Source: Pseudarthrobacter defluvii (GTDB taxonomy: Bacteria; Actinomycetota; Actinomycetes; Actinomycetales; Micrococcaceae). Taken from it: DNA of 64,000 nucleotides. Shown one piece after another: positions 1 through 9,305 of the stretch. The notes beneath the pieces were generated by a model. It worked only from the letters and a program-made list of their open reading frames with translations, was not told the origin of the DNA and made no database searches. How positions within the stretch are numbered: the first letter of the stretch is position 1; the number at the start of each line of letters is the position of its first letter. The position numbers and the translations under genes are program-made. The DNA lies in contig NZ_JAUSYG010000001.1 of NCBI RefSeq assembly GCF_030816725.1, positions 1,116,001 to 1,180,000 on the forward strand, given 5' to 3'.

Positions 1-303
1 GCCCTGGCCGTCAGGCTGGATGCGCGGCCAGGAGAGGGAGAACCGGTATGAGTCCACGCCCAGTTCCTTCAGCAGCGCCACGTCTTCGGGCAGCCTGTTG
101 TAGTGGTCGCACGCCACTGCCGGGGAGTGCCCGTCGATGATGGCGCCCGGTTTCTCTGCGAAGGCGTCCCATCCCGAGGGTCCGCGGCCTCCTGCCTTGA
201 CCGCGCCTTCAATCTGGAACGCCGCTGCCGCGACGCCAAGGACGAACGACGGCGGCATGCGCCCGGCCAGTTCAGTCACCAATTCAGTGCTCTCCAGGGT
301 CAT
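1..303 (-). CDS. GH1 family beta-glucosidase, N-terminal part (gene runs off the left edge)
   Basis: The minus strand reads open from an ATG at 303 to the window edge, giving the first 101 residues of a glycoside hydrolase family 1 enzyme. The GH1 N-terminal signature is plain: FVLGVAAAAFQIEGA at about residues 20-34, then GWDAF, a DHYNR stretch, and SYRFSLSWPRI near residue 86. The family hydrolyses beta-glucosides or related beta-glycosides to free sugar in the cytoplasm; the exact substrate cannot be read from this part. The catalytic glutamates lie in the missing portion. It is divergent from the S10 operon, with about 400 bp between the two starts. A GGGG run just before the ATG may act as ribosome binding site. 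Confidence 0.85.
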   Translation of the reverse strand, partial: MTLESTELVTELAGRMPPSFVLGVAAAAFQIEGAVKAGGRGPSGWDAFAEKPGAIIDGHSPAVACDHYNRLPEDVALLKELGVDSYRFSLSWPRIQPDGQG

Positions 304-699
304 GCCCCTATCATGCAACCCGTTCCCGCCTCCGGCAATGGCCCTGACGAGCACCGATTCCTGGGCCAATTCGCATCTGCCGCGCTTTTCCGGCATACTA
401 GATGAGTTGTTCAAGCGCTTCTTCGCGTCCCGATCCGGATAATGCCGGGTGCAGGGTCCAAGTTGAAGACCAAACATAACCCACCCCAATGGATTGCGGA
501 TTTGTATGCGTGTTCAGCGCGACACGCCCGACCGCGGGGGTCGGTTGCGCCGGCAAGGTGAGGAACCCGGATTTATCCGGATTCAGTTTGTGCGGCGGAT
601 GGTGGTTACGACCTCAAATGCTTCGGCAGCCATACAACGAGTAAGTGAACAGGGCAGCCCTAAACCGGGGAAGCACAGACTGAAAGAGAGTCAGGCGAC
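304..699. promoter_or_regulatory. Divergent intergenic region and S10-operon leader
   Basis: These 396 bp hold no gene I can support. They must contain the outward promoters of the GH1 gene (minus) and the S10 operon (plus), but I see no convincing -35/-10 pair. A perfect palindrome with CCGGAT arms lies at 567-580, a second ATCCGGAT at 433-440, and a small hairpin with CCGACC/GGTCGG arms at 528-544. Leader structure before rpsJ is usual in r-protein operons, where a ribosomal protein binds it in feedback control. Whether that occurs here is inference. Confidence 0.45.
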
Positions 700-1008
700 A
701 TGGCGGGACAAAAAATCCGCATCCGGCTGAAGTCATACGACCACGAGGTCATTGACGTTTCAGCACGGAAGATCGTTGAGACGGTCACGCGCGCAGGCGC
801 AACGGTAGTCGGCCCCGTGCCGCTCCCGACGGAGAAGAACGTGTACTGCGTTATCCGCTCTCCGCACAAGTACAAGGACAGCCGCGAGCACTTTGAAATG
901 CGCACGCACAAGCGTCTTATCGACATCATCGATCCCACGCCGAAGGCTGTTGACTCGCTCATGCGTCTCGACCTGCCGGCTGACGTGAACATCGAAATCA
1001 AGCTGTAG
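700..1008 (+). CDS. rpsJ: 30S ribosomal protein S10 (NusE)
   Basis: 102 residues, the normal S10 length. It opens [16 protein letters not shown] and carries the conserved [16 protein letters not shown] block, then [11 protein letters not shown] and ends [13 protein letters not shown]10 sits in the 30S head and, as NusE, joins the antitermination complex. It is the first gene of the S10 operon, followed after 17 bp by rplC, whose ribosome binding site GGGAGG directly follows this stop codon. The purine-rich GAAAGAGAG stretch upstream of the ATG supports the start. Confidence 0.97.
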
Positions 1009-1025
1009 GGAGGTGCTGAGAGACT

Positions 1026-1676
1026 ATGACCGCAACCCGTAACGTAAAGGGCCTGCTGGGCACGAAGCTCGGCATGACCCAGGTCTGGGACGAGAACAAC
1101 AAGCTCATCCCCGTCACTGTGGTCCAGGCAGACTCGAACGTCATCACCCAGCTGCGCAACGCAGAAGTTGATGGCTACGTCGCCGTTCAGATCGGCTACG
1201 GCCAGATCGATCCCCGCAAGGTCACCAAGCCGCTGGCTGGTCACTTTGAAAAGGCAGGCGTCACGCCTCGCCGCCACGTCGTCGAACTTCGTACCGCAGA
1301 TGCTGCCGAGTACGAGCTGGGCCAGGAGCTCTCCGTAGAGCTTTTCGAAGCCGGCCAGAAGATCGACGTCGTCGGCACCACCAAGGGTAAGGGCTTCGCC
1401 GGTGTGATGAAGCGTCACGGCTTCCACGGCGTTGGAGCTTCCCACGGTGCACACAAGAACCACCGTAAGCCCGGTTCAATCGGTGGCGCATCCACCCCGA
1501 GCCGCGTCTTCAAGGGCATGAAAATGGCCGGCCGCATGGGCGCCGTTCGTCACACCACGCTGAACCTCACGGTCCACGCGGTTGACGTCGAGAAGTCGCT
1601 GCTCCTTATCAAGGGTGCCGTTCCCGGCGCCCGCGGCCAGGTCGTCTTCGTACGCACCGCCGTGAAGGGAGCCTAG
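1026..1676 (+). CDS. rplC: 50S ribosomal protein L3
   Basis: 216 residues, typical for bacterial L3. It contains [14 protein letters not shown] near the N-terminus and the [14 protein letters not shown] loop that reaches toward the peptidyl-transferase centre, followed by [16 protein letters not shown]3 is one of the first proteins to bind 23S rRNA. The gene is in the S10 operon with only 4 bp before rplD, so translational coupling is likely. The start is supported by GGGAGG about ten bases before the ATG. Confidence 0.97.
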   Translation: MTATRNVKGLLGTKLGMTQVWDENNKLIPVTVVQADSNVITQLRNAEVDGYVAVQIGYGQIDPRKVTKPLAGHFEKAGVTPRRHVVELRTADAAEYELGQELSVELFEAGQKIDVVGTTKGKGFAGVMKRHGFHGVGASHGAHKNHRKPGSIGGASTPSRVFKGMKMAGRMGAVRHTTLNLTVHAVDVEKSLLLIKGAVPGARGQVVFVRTAVKGA

Positions 1677-1680
1677 TTCA

Positions 1681-2301
1681 ATGGCTAACACTGTCCAGGT
1701 TGACCTGCCTGCAGAGATCTTCGACGTTCAGACCAACGTGCCGCTGCTGCACCAGGTTGTCGTTGCCCAGCTCGCTGCTGCCCGCCAGGGAACCCACAAG
1801 ACCAAGACCCGCGCTGAAGTTTCCGGTGCAGGACGCAAGCCGTTCAAGCAGAAGGGCACCGGCCGCGCCCGCCAGGGTTCAATCCGTGCTCCTCACATGA
1901 CCGGCGGTGGCGTTGTCCACGGTCCCACCCCGCGTGACTACAGCCAGCGCACCCCCAAGAAGATGATTGCTGCTGCACTGCGCGGCGCACTGTCTGACCG
2001 GGCCCGTAACGGCCGCATCCACGTTGTCTCTGAGCTGGTTGCAGGAGACAAGCCGTCTTCCAAGACCGCACTCGCAACGCTCCGCGGTGTTTCGGACCGC
2101 AAGAACCTGCTGGTCGTCATCGAGCGCGATAACGACGTTGCTGCACTGTCCGTGCGCAACCTCGGTGGCGTTCACGTTCTGTACGCAGACCAGCTGAACA
2201 CCTACGACGTTCTCGTTTCTGATGACGTTGTCTTCACCAAGGCTGCCTACGACGCATTCGTTGCCGCTAAGGCAGCAAAGAACGAGGAGGATGCCAAGTG
2301 A
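1681..2301 (+). CDS. rplD: 50S ribosomal protein L4
   Basis: 206 residues matching L4: [20 protein letters not shown] and [12 protein letters not shown] form the extended loop that lines the exit tunnel. In enterobacteria L4 also represses its own S10 operon; whether it does so here is unknown. Its TGA stop overlaps the GTG start of rplW in a GTGA, so the two proteins should be made in step. The C-terminus is Ala/Lys/Glu-rich ([12 protein letters not shown]). Confidence 0.96.
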   Translation: MANTVQVDLPAEIFDVQTNVPLLHQVVVAQLAAARQGTHKTKTRAEVSGAGRKPFKQKGTGRARQGSIRAPHMTGGGVVHGPTPRDYSQRTPKKMIAAALRGALSDRARNGRIHVVSELVAGDKPSSKTALATLRGVSDRKNLLVVIERDNDVAALSVRNLGGVHVLYADQLNTYDVLVSDDVVFTKAAYDAFVAAKAAKNEEDAK

Positions 2302-2603
2302 GTGCAGCCACCATCAAGGATCCCCGCGACGTCGTGCTTGCCCCCGTCGTGTCGGAAAAGAGCTACGGCCTGATCGACGAGGGCAAGTACACCTTCCTGG
2401 TGGACCCCCGTTCGAACAAGACCGAGATCAAGCTGGCCGTGGAGAAAATCTTCTCCGTCAAGGTCGAATCGATCAACACCATCAACCGTGCCGGTAAGCG
2501 CAAGCGCACCAAATTCGGATGGGGTACCCGCAAGAACACCAAGCGTGCGATTGTCACCCTCAAAGAAGGCACCATCGACATCTTCGGCGGTCCGCTCGCG
2601 TAG
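2298..2603 (+). CDS. rplW: 50S ribosomal protein L23
   Basis: 101 residues, GTG start overlapping the rplD stop by four bases, preceded by GAGGAGG. Conserved L23 features are [21 protein letters not shown], the [20 protein letters not shown] core and the basic loop [19 protein letters not shown]23 lies at the tunnel exit and docks trigger factor, SRP and SecY. It is followed by a 29-bp gap with a GAGGAAAT ribosome binding site before rplB. Confidence 0.96.
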   Translation: MSAATIKDPRDVVLAPVVSEKSYGLIDEGKYTFLVDPRSNKTEIKLAVEKIFSVKVESINTINRAGKRKRTKFGWGTRKNTKRAIVTLKEGTIDIFGGPLA

Positions 2604-2632
2604 CGGAGACCACTTTAACGAGGAAATAAATT

Positions 2633-3472
2633 ATGGGAATCCGTAAATACAAGCCGACTACCCCGGGCCGTCGCGGCTCGAGCGTAGCGGACTTTATCGA
2701 AATCACGCGGTCGACGCCGGAAAAGTCGTTGGTACGTCCGCTGCCCAAGAAGGGCGGCCGTAACAACACCGGTAAGATCACCACCCGTCACAAGGGTGGT
2801 GGGCACAAGCGCCAGTACCGTCTGATCGACTTCCGTCGCCACGACAAGGACGGCGTCAACGCCCGCGTTGCCGAAATCGAGTACGATCCGAACCGCACGG
2901 CTCGCATCGCCCTCCTGCACTACGTTGATGGCACCAAGCGTTACATCATCGCCCCCAACAAGCTCTCCCAGGGTGACGTTGTAGAGGCAGGTGCCGGTGC
3001 TGACATCAAGCCCGGTAACAACCTGCCGCTGCTCAACATCCCGGTGGGTACCGTCATCCACGCAGTGGAACTGCGTCCGGGCGGCGGCGCCAAGATGGGC
3101 CGCTCCGCCGGCGCATCCATCCAGCTTGTTGCCAAGGAAGGCCGGTTCGCCCAGCTGCGCCTGCCTTCCGGCGAAATCCGCAACGTTGACGTGCGCTGCC
3201 GCGCAACCGTCGGCGAGGTCGGCAACGCCGAGCAGTCGAACATCAACTGGGGCAAGGCCGGCCGTATGCGGTGGAAGGGCGTCCGCCCGACCGTCCGTGG
3301 TGTCGCCATGAACCCGGTTGACCACCCGCACGGTGGTGGTGAAGGTAAGACTTCCGGTGGACGTAACCCCGTGAACCCGAACGGTAAGCGTGAAGGCCGC
3401 ACCCGCCGCCCCAACAAAGAGAGCGACAAGCTTATTGTGCGTCGCCGTCGTACTGGCAAGAACAAGCGATAG
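2633..3472 (+). CDS. rplB: 50S ribosomal protein L2
   Basis: 279 residues, normal for L2. It opens [17 protein letters not shown], with [16 protein letters not shown] and the near-invariant [15 protein letters not shown] segment close to the C-terminus, which approaches the peptidyl-transferase centre. L2 binds 23S rRNA domain IV and is needed for subunit joining. It is the fifth gene of the S10 operon. No anomaly is seen. Confidence 0.97.
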   Translation: MGIRKYKPTTPGRRGSSVADFIEITRSTPEKSLVRPLPKKGGRNNTGKITTRHKGGGHKRQYRLIDFRRHDKDGVNARVAEIEYDPNRTARIALLHYVDGTKRYIIAPNKLSQGDVVEAGAGADIKPGNNLPLLNIPVGTVIHAVELRPGGGAKMGRSAGASIQLVAKEGRFAQLRLPSGEIRNVDVRCRATVGEVGNAEQSNINWGKAGRMRWKGVRPTVRGVAMNPVDHPHGGGEGKTSGGRNPVNPNGKREGRTRRPNKESDKLIVRRRRTGKNKR

Positions 3473-3484
3473 GAGCCTGGACAC

Positions 3485-3766
3485 ATGCCACGCAGCCTGA
3501 AAAAAGGTCCTTTCGTTGACCAGCACCTCTTTGTGAAGGTAGCCAGGGAAAACGAAAAGGGCACCAAGAACGTCATCAAGACCTGGTCCCGCCGTTCGAT
3601 GATCATCCCCGACATGCTCGGGCACACGATCGCCGTACACGACGGACGCAAGCACATCCCGGTGTTTGTCACTGAGTCGATGGTCGGGCACAAGCTCGGC
3701 GAATTCGCTCCCACGCGGACATTCCGCGGCCATGTCAAGGACGACCGTAAGGGCAAGCGCCGCTAG
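3485..3766 (+). CDS. rpsS: 30S ribosomal protein S19
   Basis: 93 residues, standard for S19. [15 protein letters not shown] at the start, [20 protein letters not shown] in the middle and [14 protein letters not shown] near the end are family hallmarks. S19 forms a complex with S13 in the 30S head and contacts the A-site tRNA. It lies 12 bp after rplB and 38 bp before rplV, whose ribosome binding site AGAAGGAA lies in that gap. Confidence 0.97.
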   Translation: MPRSLKKGPFVDQHLFVKVARENEKGTKNVIKTWSRRSMIIPDMLGHTIAVHDGRKHIPVFVTESMVGHKLGEFAPTRTFRGHVKDDRKGKRR

Positions 3767-3804
3767 GCGCCTGCGTTTACGTCAAAGACGAGAGAAGGAA
3801 AGCA

Positions 3805-4170
3805 ATGGAAGCCAAGGCAATTGCGCGCCACATCCGCGTAACGCCTATGAAGGCCCGGCGCGTCGTCAACCTTGTTCGTGGATTGCAAGCGAATGAGGCT
3901 CTGGCAATTCTGAAGTTTGCCCCGCAGGCAGCTTCGGAGCCGGTATTCAAGGTAGTTCAGTCGGCAATCGCCAACGCCCGGGTCCTCGCGGACCGCGACG
4001 GCGTGGGGTTTGACGAAGGCGACCTCATCATCAGCGAAGCGTTTGTTGATGAAGGCCCGACCATGAAGCGGTTCCAGCCGCGTGCCCAGGGTCGTGCATT
4101 TCAGATCAAGAAGCGCACCAGCCACATCACCGTGGTAGTCGCTACCCCGGAGAAAGAGGAGGCTCGCTAA
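3805..4170 (+). CDS. rplV: 50S ribosomal protein L22
   Basis: 121 residues. The start [20 protein letters not shown] and the beta-hairpin ending [20 protein letters not shown] are diagnostic; the hairpin lines the tunnel constriction where macrolides bind. The stop codon directly abuts the GTG start of rpsC with no intervening base, and GAGGAGG inside the rplV end serves as the rpsC ribosome binding site. This tight packing implies coupled translation. Confidence 0.96.
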   Translation: MEAKAIARHIRVTPMKARRVVNLVRGLQANEALAILKFAPQAASEPVFKVVQSAIANARVLADRDGVGFDEGDLIISEAFVDEGPTMKRFQPRAQGRAFQIKKRTSHITVVVATPEKEEAR

Positions 4171-5001
4171 GTGGGACAGAAAGTAAACCCGCACGGGTTC
4201 CGACTCGGCATCACCACCGATCACGTATCGCACTGGTTCGCTGACAGCACCAAGGCCGGCCAGCGGTACAAGGACTTCGTCCGCGAAGACATCCGCATCC
4301 GCCAGCTCATGTCCACGGGCATGGAGCGCGCCGGCATCGCCAAGGTCGAGATCGAGCGCACCCGTGACCGTGTCCGCGTGGACATCCACACGGCACGTCC
4401 CGGCATCGTCATCGGCCGCCGTGGAGCAGAAGCCGACCGCATCCGCGGCGAGCTCGAAAAGCTCACCGGCAAGCAGGTCCAGCTGAACATCCTCGAGGTC
4501 AAGAACCCCGAGATGGAAGCCCAGCTTGTGGCCCAGGGCGTTGCAGAGCAGCTGACTTCCCGCGTGGCGTTCCGTCGTGCGATGAAGAAGGCCATGCAGT
4601 CCGCACAGCGTGCAGGTGCCAAGGGCATCCGTATCGCCTGCTCGGGCCGCCTGGGTGGCGCTGAAATGTCGCGTTCGGAGTTCTACCGCGAAGGCCGTGT
4701 GCCCCTGCACACCCTCCGCGCGAACATCGACTACGGCTTCTACGAAGCCAAGACCACCTTCGGCCGCATCGGCGTGAAGGTCTGGATCTACAAGGGTGAC
4801 GTCACCGCCAAGGAACTGGCCGCGCAGGCTGCAGCCGCACCTTCCCGCGGTGGCCGTGGCGAGCGTCCCGGCCGTCCGGGTGGCGCTGACCGTGGTGACC
4901 GCCGTCGTCGCAACGACCGCCCGGCCGCTGACGCAGCTCCTGCTGCGGAAGCCCCGGCAGCTGAGGCGGCTCCGGCCGCTGTAGAAGGAGGACAGGCTTA
5001 A
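4171..5001 (+). CDS. rpsC: 30S ribosomal protein S3 with Ala/Arg-rich C-terminal tail
   Basis: 276 residues from a GTG start. The first ~220 residues are standard S3: [15 protein letters not shown], a KH domain with [15 protein letters not shown], and [16 protein letters not shown]. After about residue 225 comes a low-complexity tail, first Arg/Gly-rich ([13 protein letters not shown]), then Ala/Pro/Glu-rich, which E. coli S3 lacks. S3 binds the 16S 3' domain and forms part of the mRNA entry pore with helicase action. It abuts rplV upstream and rplP downstream. Confidence 0.96.
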   Translation: MGQKVNPHGFRLGITTDHVSHWFADSTKAGQRYKDFVREDIRIRQLMSTGMERAGIAKVEIERTRDRVRVDIHTARPGIVIGRRGAEADRIRGELEKLTGKQVQLNILEVKNPEMEAQLVAQGVAEQLTSRVAFRRAMKKAMQSAQRAGAKGIRIACSGRLGGAEMSRSEFYREGRVPLHTLRANIDYGFYEAKTTFGRIGVKVWIYKGDVTAKELAAQAAAAPSRGGRGERPGRPGGADRGDRRRRNDRPAADAAPAAEAPAAEAAPAAVEGGQA

Positions 5002-5418
5002 ATGCTTATCCCACGTCGAGTAAAGCACCGTAAGCAGCACCACCCGGGTCGTTCCGGCGCTGCTACGGGCGGCACCGAGGTTTCGTTCGGCGAGTGGGGT
5101 ATCCAGGCGCTGAGCCCGGCATACGTCACCAACCGTCAGATCGAGTCCGCTCGTATCGCCATGACCCGCCACATCAAGCGTGGCGGTAAGGTCTGGATCA
5201 ACATCTACCCGGACCGTCCGCTGACCAAGAAGCCTGCCGAAACCCGCATGGGTTCCGGTAAGGGTTCGCCGGAATGGTGGGTCGCCAACGTCAAGCCGGG
5301 CCGGGTTCTCTTCGAACTCTCCGGTGTCAATGAAGAGGTAGCTCGCGAGGCCCTGCGCCTGGCGATCCACAAGCTGCCGTTGAAGGCACGCATCGTGCGT
5401 CGCGAAGGTGGTGAGTAG
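5002..5418 (+). CDS. rplP: 50S ribosomal protein L16
   Basis: 138 residues, normal for L16. It begins [17 protein letters not shown] and has FGEWGIQAL, the [19 protein letters not shown] segment and [15 protein letters not shown], all conserved. L16 organises the aminoacyl-tRNA site of the 50S subunit. The ATG immediately follows the rpsC stop codon; AGAAGGAGG in the rpsC end is the ribosome binding site. Only 2 bp separate it from rpmC. Confidence 0.97.
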   Translation: MLIPRRVKHRKQHHPGRSGAATGGTEVSFGEWGIQALSPAYVTNRQIESARIAMTRHIKRGGKVWINIYPDRPLTKKPAETRMGSGKGSPEWWVANVKPGRVLFELSGVNEEVAREALRLAIHKLPLKARIVRREGGE

Positions 5419-5420
5419 AA

Positions 5421-5750
5421 ATGGCAGTAGGATCCAAGGATCTGGCTCCCGCACAGCTGGACGGTTTCGACAACGAGCGTCTCGTTGAAGAACTCCGCAA
5501 GGCCAAGGAAGAGCTGTTCAACCTGCGTTTCCAGTCCGCCACCGGACAGCTGGAGAACCACGGTCGCCTGCGTGCGGTAAAGAAGGACATCGCACGCATC
5601 TACACCGTTCTCCGCGAACGCGAGCTGGGCATTCGTGCCGAGGTTGCCGCCCCGGTTGTGGAAGCCAAGGAAGAGAAGAAGTCCAAGAAGGCTTCAACCA
5701 AGAAGGCCGACAAGGCTGAAAAGGCTGAGACCGAGGAGGACGCCAAGTGA
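5421..5750 (+). CDS. rpmC: 50S ribosomal protein L29 with charged C-terminal extension
   Basis: 109 residues, longer than the 60-75 typical of L29. The core (about residues 10-75) has [20 protein letters not shown] and [20 protein letters not shown], the usual two-helix hairpin. It is followed by a Lys/Ala/Glu-rich extension of about 35 residues. L29 sits at the tunnel exit beside L23. The final codons overlap the rpsQ GTG start in a GTGA arrangement. Confidence 0.95.
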   Translation: MAVGSKDLAPAQLDGFDNERLVEELRKAKEELFNLRFQSATGQLENHGRLRAVKKDIARIYTVLRERELGIRAEVAAPVVEAKEEKKSKKASTKKADKAEKAETEEDAK

Positions 5751-6052
5751 GTGAAAAGGACCAGAACGTGACCGAAACTGCTACCGAAGCCAAGGCTGGG
5801 CAGCGCGGTTACCGCAAGACCCGTCGCGGCTACGTGGTTTCCGACAAGATGGAAAAGACCATCGTTGTCGAGGTTGAAGACCGCGTGAAGCACGCACTGT
5901 ACGGCAAGGTCATCCGTCGCACCTCCAAGGTCAAGGCGCACGACGAAGAGAACACCGCCGGCATCGGCGACCTCGTAGTCATCGCCGAGACCCGTCCGCT
6001 GTCCGCCACCAAGAACTGGCGGCTCGTGGAAATCCTCGAGAAGGCCAAGTAG
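5747..6052 (+). CDS. rpsQ: 30S ribosomal protein S17
   Basis: 101 residues from a GTG that overlaps the rpmC stop. The S17 core [55 protein letters not shown] is complete. There is an N-terminal extension of about 25 mostly polar residues. S17 binds 16S rRNA helix 11 early in assembly. It is the last gene of the S10 operon and is followed by a terminator-like hairpin at 6072. Confidence 0.95.
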   Translation: MSEKDQNVTETATEAKAGQRGYRKTRRGYVVSDKMEKTIVVEVEDRVKHALYGKVIRRTSKVKAHDEENTAGIGDLVVIAETRPLSATKNWRLVEILEKAK

Positions 6053-6071
6053 CACCCGCTGCTTAGCTGTT

Positions 6072-6109
6072 GCCCCTGCTTCCTTCCGGGAGCGGGGGCT
6101 TCCTCGTTT
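6072..6109 (+). terminator. Likely terminator of the S10 operon
   Basis: A 12-bp stem (6072-6083 with 6088-6099, two G-U pairs, TTCC loop) follows rpsQ by 19 bp. The downstream tract TTCCTCGTTT is only moderately T-rich, so termination may be partial and let some transcripts run into the spc operon. Confidence 0.6.
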
Positions 6110-6566
6110 AACGCGTGAAGCAGGTTCGCAGCGTCACGCCAAGCACCTTTTTGCTCCCGCGGACGACGGCGGGGCCTGGGTTGGCGGGGGAGTGGCACCG
6201 ATAGCGGGCCGAAAGGCTGTCTTGCGTGACGCCGTCGTCCGTCTTGCCTGGGTGGGCCGGCTCTGTTGCGGAGCAGAGGACAGCGGTGATATGGGAACCG
6301 GCGGTAAACGTGCTAGGATATTGAGTTTGTATGGCGCCTTTCGCGCGCCATCATCAACCTCGTAAACAAGCGTGCCACAGCATAGTGCCCCTGTGCGCCC
6401 GGGATCTGTCCCGGACCGGGTGGGAGCAACTGCTTCTGGCACGGGCGTTTAGGCCTGGTCTGGCAAAATCCAGGCAGGTCAAGAGACACCCCGATCAACC
6501 GTTCCGCAAGGCTCATTCCGTAGCAAGACCACGGCCTGAGAACCGGCGCGACGCAAGGAGTAAATA
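6110..6566 (+). promoter_or_regulatory. spc-operon leader and promoter region
   Basis: About 460 bp without a supportable gene separate the S10 terminator from rplN. A TAGGAT hexamer at 6314-6319 is the best -10 candidate, but the matching -35 is weak, so the promoter call is tentative. If it is used, the rplN mRNA would carry a leader of about 240 nt. The segment 6395-6480 contains several GC-rich inverted stretches that could fold. Its length suggests independent control of the spc operon. Confidence 0.35.
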
Positions 6567-6935
6567 GTGATTCAGCAGGAGTCGCGACTCAAGGTCGCCG
6601 ACAACACGGGTGCTAAGGAAATCCTTACCATTCGCGTTCTCGGTGGATCCGGCCGTCGCTACGCAGGCATCGGTGACGTCATTGTCGCCACCGTCAAGGA
6701 TGCAATCCCGGGCGGCAACGTAAAGAAGGGCGATGTGGTCAAGGCCGTCATCGTCCGTACCAAGAAGGAACGCCGCCGTGCGGATGGTTCCTACATCAAG
6801 TTTGACGAGAACGCAGCTGTGATCCTGAAGAACGACGGTGACCCCCGCGGTACCCGTATCTTCGGACCGGTTGGTCGTGAACTGCGTGACAAGAAGTTCA
6901 TGAAGATCGTTTCTCTGGCTCCGGAGGTGCTCTAG
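6567..6935 (+). CDS. rplN: 50S ribosomal protein L14
   Basis: 122 residues, the exact usual length, from a GTG preceded by AAGGAG. It begins [20 protein letters not shown] and has [17 protein letters not shown] and [18 protein letters not shown], all L14 signatures. L14 lies at the subunit interface and binds RsfS during dormancy. First gene of the spc operon here; 3 bp separate it from rplX. Confidence 0.97.
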   Translation: MIQQESRLKVADNTGAKEILTIRVLGGSGRRYAGIGDVIVATVKDAIPGGNVKKGDVVKAVIVRTKKERRRADGSYIKFDENAAVILKNDGDPRGTRIFGPVGRELRDKKFMKIVSLAPEVL

Positions 6936-6938
6936 CTC

Positions 6939-7301
6939 ATGGCTGCAAAGATCAAGAAGGGTGACCTGGTTCAGGTCATCACTGGCGCCAAGGCTGAGCG
7001 CGGCGGCGACCGCGGCAAGCAGGGCAAGGTTCTGCGCGTCTTCACCGACACCAACCGCGTGCTGGTTGAGGGTGTCAACCGCGTCACCAAGCACACCCGT
7101 GTTGGACAGTCGCAGCGCGGCACCAAGACCGGCGGCATCGAGGTCGTAGAGGCCCCGATCCACATTTCCAACGTGGCCCTGGTTGACCCGTCGACCAAGA
7201 AGCCGACCCGTGTGGGCTTCCGCCTCGACACTGTGGAGAAGAACGGTGTCAAGAAGACCGTCCGTATCCGCGTGTCCAAGAGCTCCGGGAAGGACATCTA
7301 A
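6939..7301 (+). CDS. rplX: 50S ribosomal protein L24
   Basis: 120 residues. The KOW motif [26 protein letters not shown] is at the N-terminus, followed by [12 protein letters not shown] and [21 protein letters not shown]24 initiates 50S assembly. The stop codon TAA shares its last A with the ATG of rplE (TAATG), so translation of the two is probably coupled. Confidence 0.96.
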   Translation: MAAKIKKGDLVQVITGAKAERGGDRGKQGKVLRVFTDTNRVLVEGVNRVTKHTRVGQSQRGTKTGGIEVVEAPIHISNVALVDPSTKKPTRVGFRLDTVEKNGVKKTVRIRVSKSSGKDI

Positions 7302-7882
7302 TGACTGAGACTCTCGAGACTCCGGCAACGAAGATCGTTCCTCGTCTGAAGACCAAGTACGCCGAAACCATCAAGGGCCAGCTCCAGGATGAGTTCAAGT
7401 ACCAGAACGTGAACCAGGTACCCCGTCTGGTCAAGGTTGTTGTGAACATGGGTGTTGGAGATGCCGCCAAGGACTCCAAGCTGATCGACGGCGCTGTCCG
7501 CGACCTCACCCAGATCACCGGCCAGAAGCCGCAGGTTACCAAGGCCCGCAAGTCGATCGCACAGTTCAAGCTGCGCGAAGGCATGCCCATCGGTGCACAC
7601 GCAACCCTGCGTGGCGACCGCATGTGGGAATTTGTGGACCGCCTGGTCAGCCTGGCACTGCCCCGTATCCGCGACTTCCGCGGCCTCAGCGGCAAGCAGT
7701 TTGATGGCAATGGCAACTACACCTTCGGTCTGACCGAGCAGGTTATGTTCCACGAAATCGACCAGGACAAGATCGACCGCGTCCGCGGTATGGACATCAC
7801 GGTTGTGACCACTGCCAAGACTGACGACGAAGGCCGCGCGCTGCTCAAGGCGCTTGGTTTCCCGTTCAAAACCGAAGCTTAA
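7301..7882 (+). CDS. rplE: 50S ribosomal protein L5
   Basis: 193 residues. L5 signatures are [54 protein letters not shown] and [21 protein letters not shown]5 contacts 5S rRNA and the P-site tRNA in the central protuberance. In many actinobacteria rpsN follows here. In this window the next 82 bp hold only a GC-rich inverted repeat and the rpsH ribosome binding site, so S14 must be encoded elsewhere. Confidence 0.97.
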   Translation: MTETLETPATKIVPRLKTKYAETIKGQLQDEFKYQNVNQVPRLVKVVVNMGVGDAAKDSKLIDGAVRDLTQITGQKPQVTKARKSIAQFKLREGMPIGAHATLRGDRMWEFVDRLVSLALPRIRDFRGLSGKQFDGNGNYTFGLTEQVMFHEIDQDKIDRVRGMDITVVTTAKTDDEGRALLKALGFPFKTEA

Positions 7883-7964
7883 TTAACTACATAAAAGGTC
7901 CGGCCGCTCCGCTCTTTGAAGGACGGAACGGCGGAAACCGTTATGAGGAAGGGCATGAGCCCAC

Positions 7965-8363
7965 ATGACAATGACAGATCCTGTCGCAGATATGCTTACG
8001 CGCCTGCGTAACGCAAACTCGGCATACCACGACTCCGTGTCTATGCCTTACAGCAAGCTCAAGGCACGCGTTGCCGACATCCTCAAGGCCGAAGGTTTCA
8101 TCGCCGGCTGGAAGGAAGAGGACGCTGAGGTTGGCAAGAAGCTGACCCTGGACCTCAAGTTCGGTCCGAACCGCGAGCGTTCCATCGCCGGTGTACGCCG
8201 CATCTCCAAGCCGGGTCTCCGCGTTTACGCGAAGTCCACCAACCTGCCCCACGTGCTCGGTGGCCTGGGTATCGCAATCCTGTCCACCTCTTCCGGCCTC
8301 CTGACTGACAAGCAGGCCGGCAAGAAGGGCGTGGGCGGCGAAGTCCTCGCGTACGTCTGGTAA
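7965..8363 (+). CDS. rpsH: 30S ribosomal protein S8
   Basis: 132 residues, normal for S8. [20 protein letters not shown] is followed by [18 protein letters not shown] and a C-terminal half with [20 protein letters not shown] and [11 protein letters not shown]8 binds the 16S central domain and in enterobacteria represses the spc operon by binding near rplE. A second in-frame ATG at 7971 is an equally possible start. Confidence 0.96.
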   Translation: MTMTDPVADMLTRLRNANSAYHDSVSMPYSKLKARVADILKAEGFIAGWKEEDAEVGKKLTLDLKFGPNRERSIAGVRRISKPGLRVYAKSTNLPHVLGGLGIAILSTSSGLLTDKQAGKKGVGGEVLAYVW

Positions 8364-8381
8364 CGGGAAAGGAAGAGAATA

Positions 8382-8919
8382 ATGTCACGTATTGGACGTC
8401 TCCCCATCACCGTTCCTGCCGGCGTTGAGGTCAAGGTTGACGGCTCTGTCGTCAGCGTCAAGGGTTCCAAGGGGGAGCTGACCCACACTGTGGCCAGCCC
8501 CATCGAGGTTAGCCCTGGACGACAGCACCCTGACCGTCAGCCGCCCGAACGACGAGCGCGCCTCCCGTTCGCTCCACGGCCTGACCCGCACCCTGATCGC
8601 CAACATGATCCAGGGCGTCACCGCAGGCTACGAGAAGAAGCTTGAAATCGTCGGTACCGGTTACCGCGTTCAGGCCAAGGGATCTGACCTTGAGTTCGCT
8701 CTTGGCTACAGCCACCCGGTCAACGTTTCGGCTCCGGCCGGCATCACCTTTGCAGTAGAGGGACCGACCAAGCTCTCTGTCTCAGGAATCAACAAGCAGC
8801 AGGTCGGCGAAGTTGCTGCCAACATTCGCAAGCTGCGGAAGCCGGACCCCTACAAGGGCAAGGGCATCCGTTACGCAGGCGAAGTCATCCGCCGCAAGGT
8901 CGGAAAGGCTGGTAAGTAA
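8382..8919 (+). CDS. rplF: 50S ribosomal protein L6, interrupted by a one-base frameshift
   Basis: The N-terminal frame (from 8382: [20 protein letters not shown]) and the C-terminal frame (ending at 8919: [20 protein letters not shown]) both read as L6 but are one base apart. Frame is lost at the CCC run 8513-8515. Dropping one C gives [11 protein letters not shown] and then [19 protein letters not shown], which restores an uninterrupted L6 of 178 residues, the family length. As written, the first frame runs on only to 8645 with non-L6 sequence. L6 is normally essential and single-copy, so a sequencing or assembly error is more likely than a true lesion; a programmed frameshift is not expected here. 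Confidence 0.9.
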
Positions 8920-8921
8920 CC

Positions 8922-9305
8922 ATGGCCATCTCCATTAACAAGAAGCGTACGAACAAGAGCAAGGCTGCTGGTCGCAGCCGCCGCCAGCTTCGTATCCGCA
9001 AGCGCATTTCCGGTACGGCTGTCCGCCCCCGCATGGTGGTCAACCGCTCCGCACGCCACGTATTTGTCCAGGTTGTCGACGACACCATTGGCCAGACCGT
9101 AGCAAGCGCGTCCACTCTGGAAGCTGACCTTCGTGCATTCGACGGTGACAAGACCGCCAAGGCCAAGCGCGTCGGCGAGCTCGTTGCCGAACGTGCCAAG
9201 GCTGCCGGCGTCGAGGCTGTCGTCTTCGACCGTGGTGGTAACAAGTACCACGGCCGGATTGCCGCCGTCGCTGACGGTGCACGCGAAGGTGGGCTGTCAC
9301 TGTGA
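8922..9305 (+). CDS. rplR: 50S ribosomal protein L18
   Basis: 127 residues. The basic N-terminus ([20 protein letters not shown]), then [27 protein letters not shown] and a C-terminal [23 protein letters not shown], are L18 hallmarks. L18 carries 5S rRNA into the 50S with L5. It starts 2 bp after rplF and its TGA overlaps the first possible GTG of rpsE. Confidence 0.96.
   Translation: MAISINKKRTNKSKAAGRSRRQLRIRKRISGTAVRPRMVVNRSARHVFVQVVDDTIGQTVASASTLEADLRAFDGDKTAKAKRVGELVAERAKAAGVEAVVFDRGGNKYHGRIAAVADGAREGGLSL

Noticed and set aside
3763-5454. Long minus-strand open frame opposite rplV-rpsC-rplP
   Set aside because: It mirrors the biased codons of the plus-strand ribosomal genes; its translation has no recognisable domain.
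6331-6567. 78-codon plus-strand frame in the spc leader
   Set aside because: No ribosome binding site, atypical Arg/Pro/His-rich composition, and it runs into the rplN start; likely chance.
8505-8520. Programmed ribosomal frameshifting in rplF
   Set aside because: No slippery heptamer or downstream stimulatory structure is evident, and L6 is not known to use recoding.
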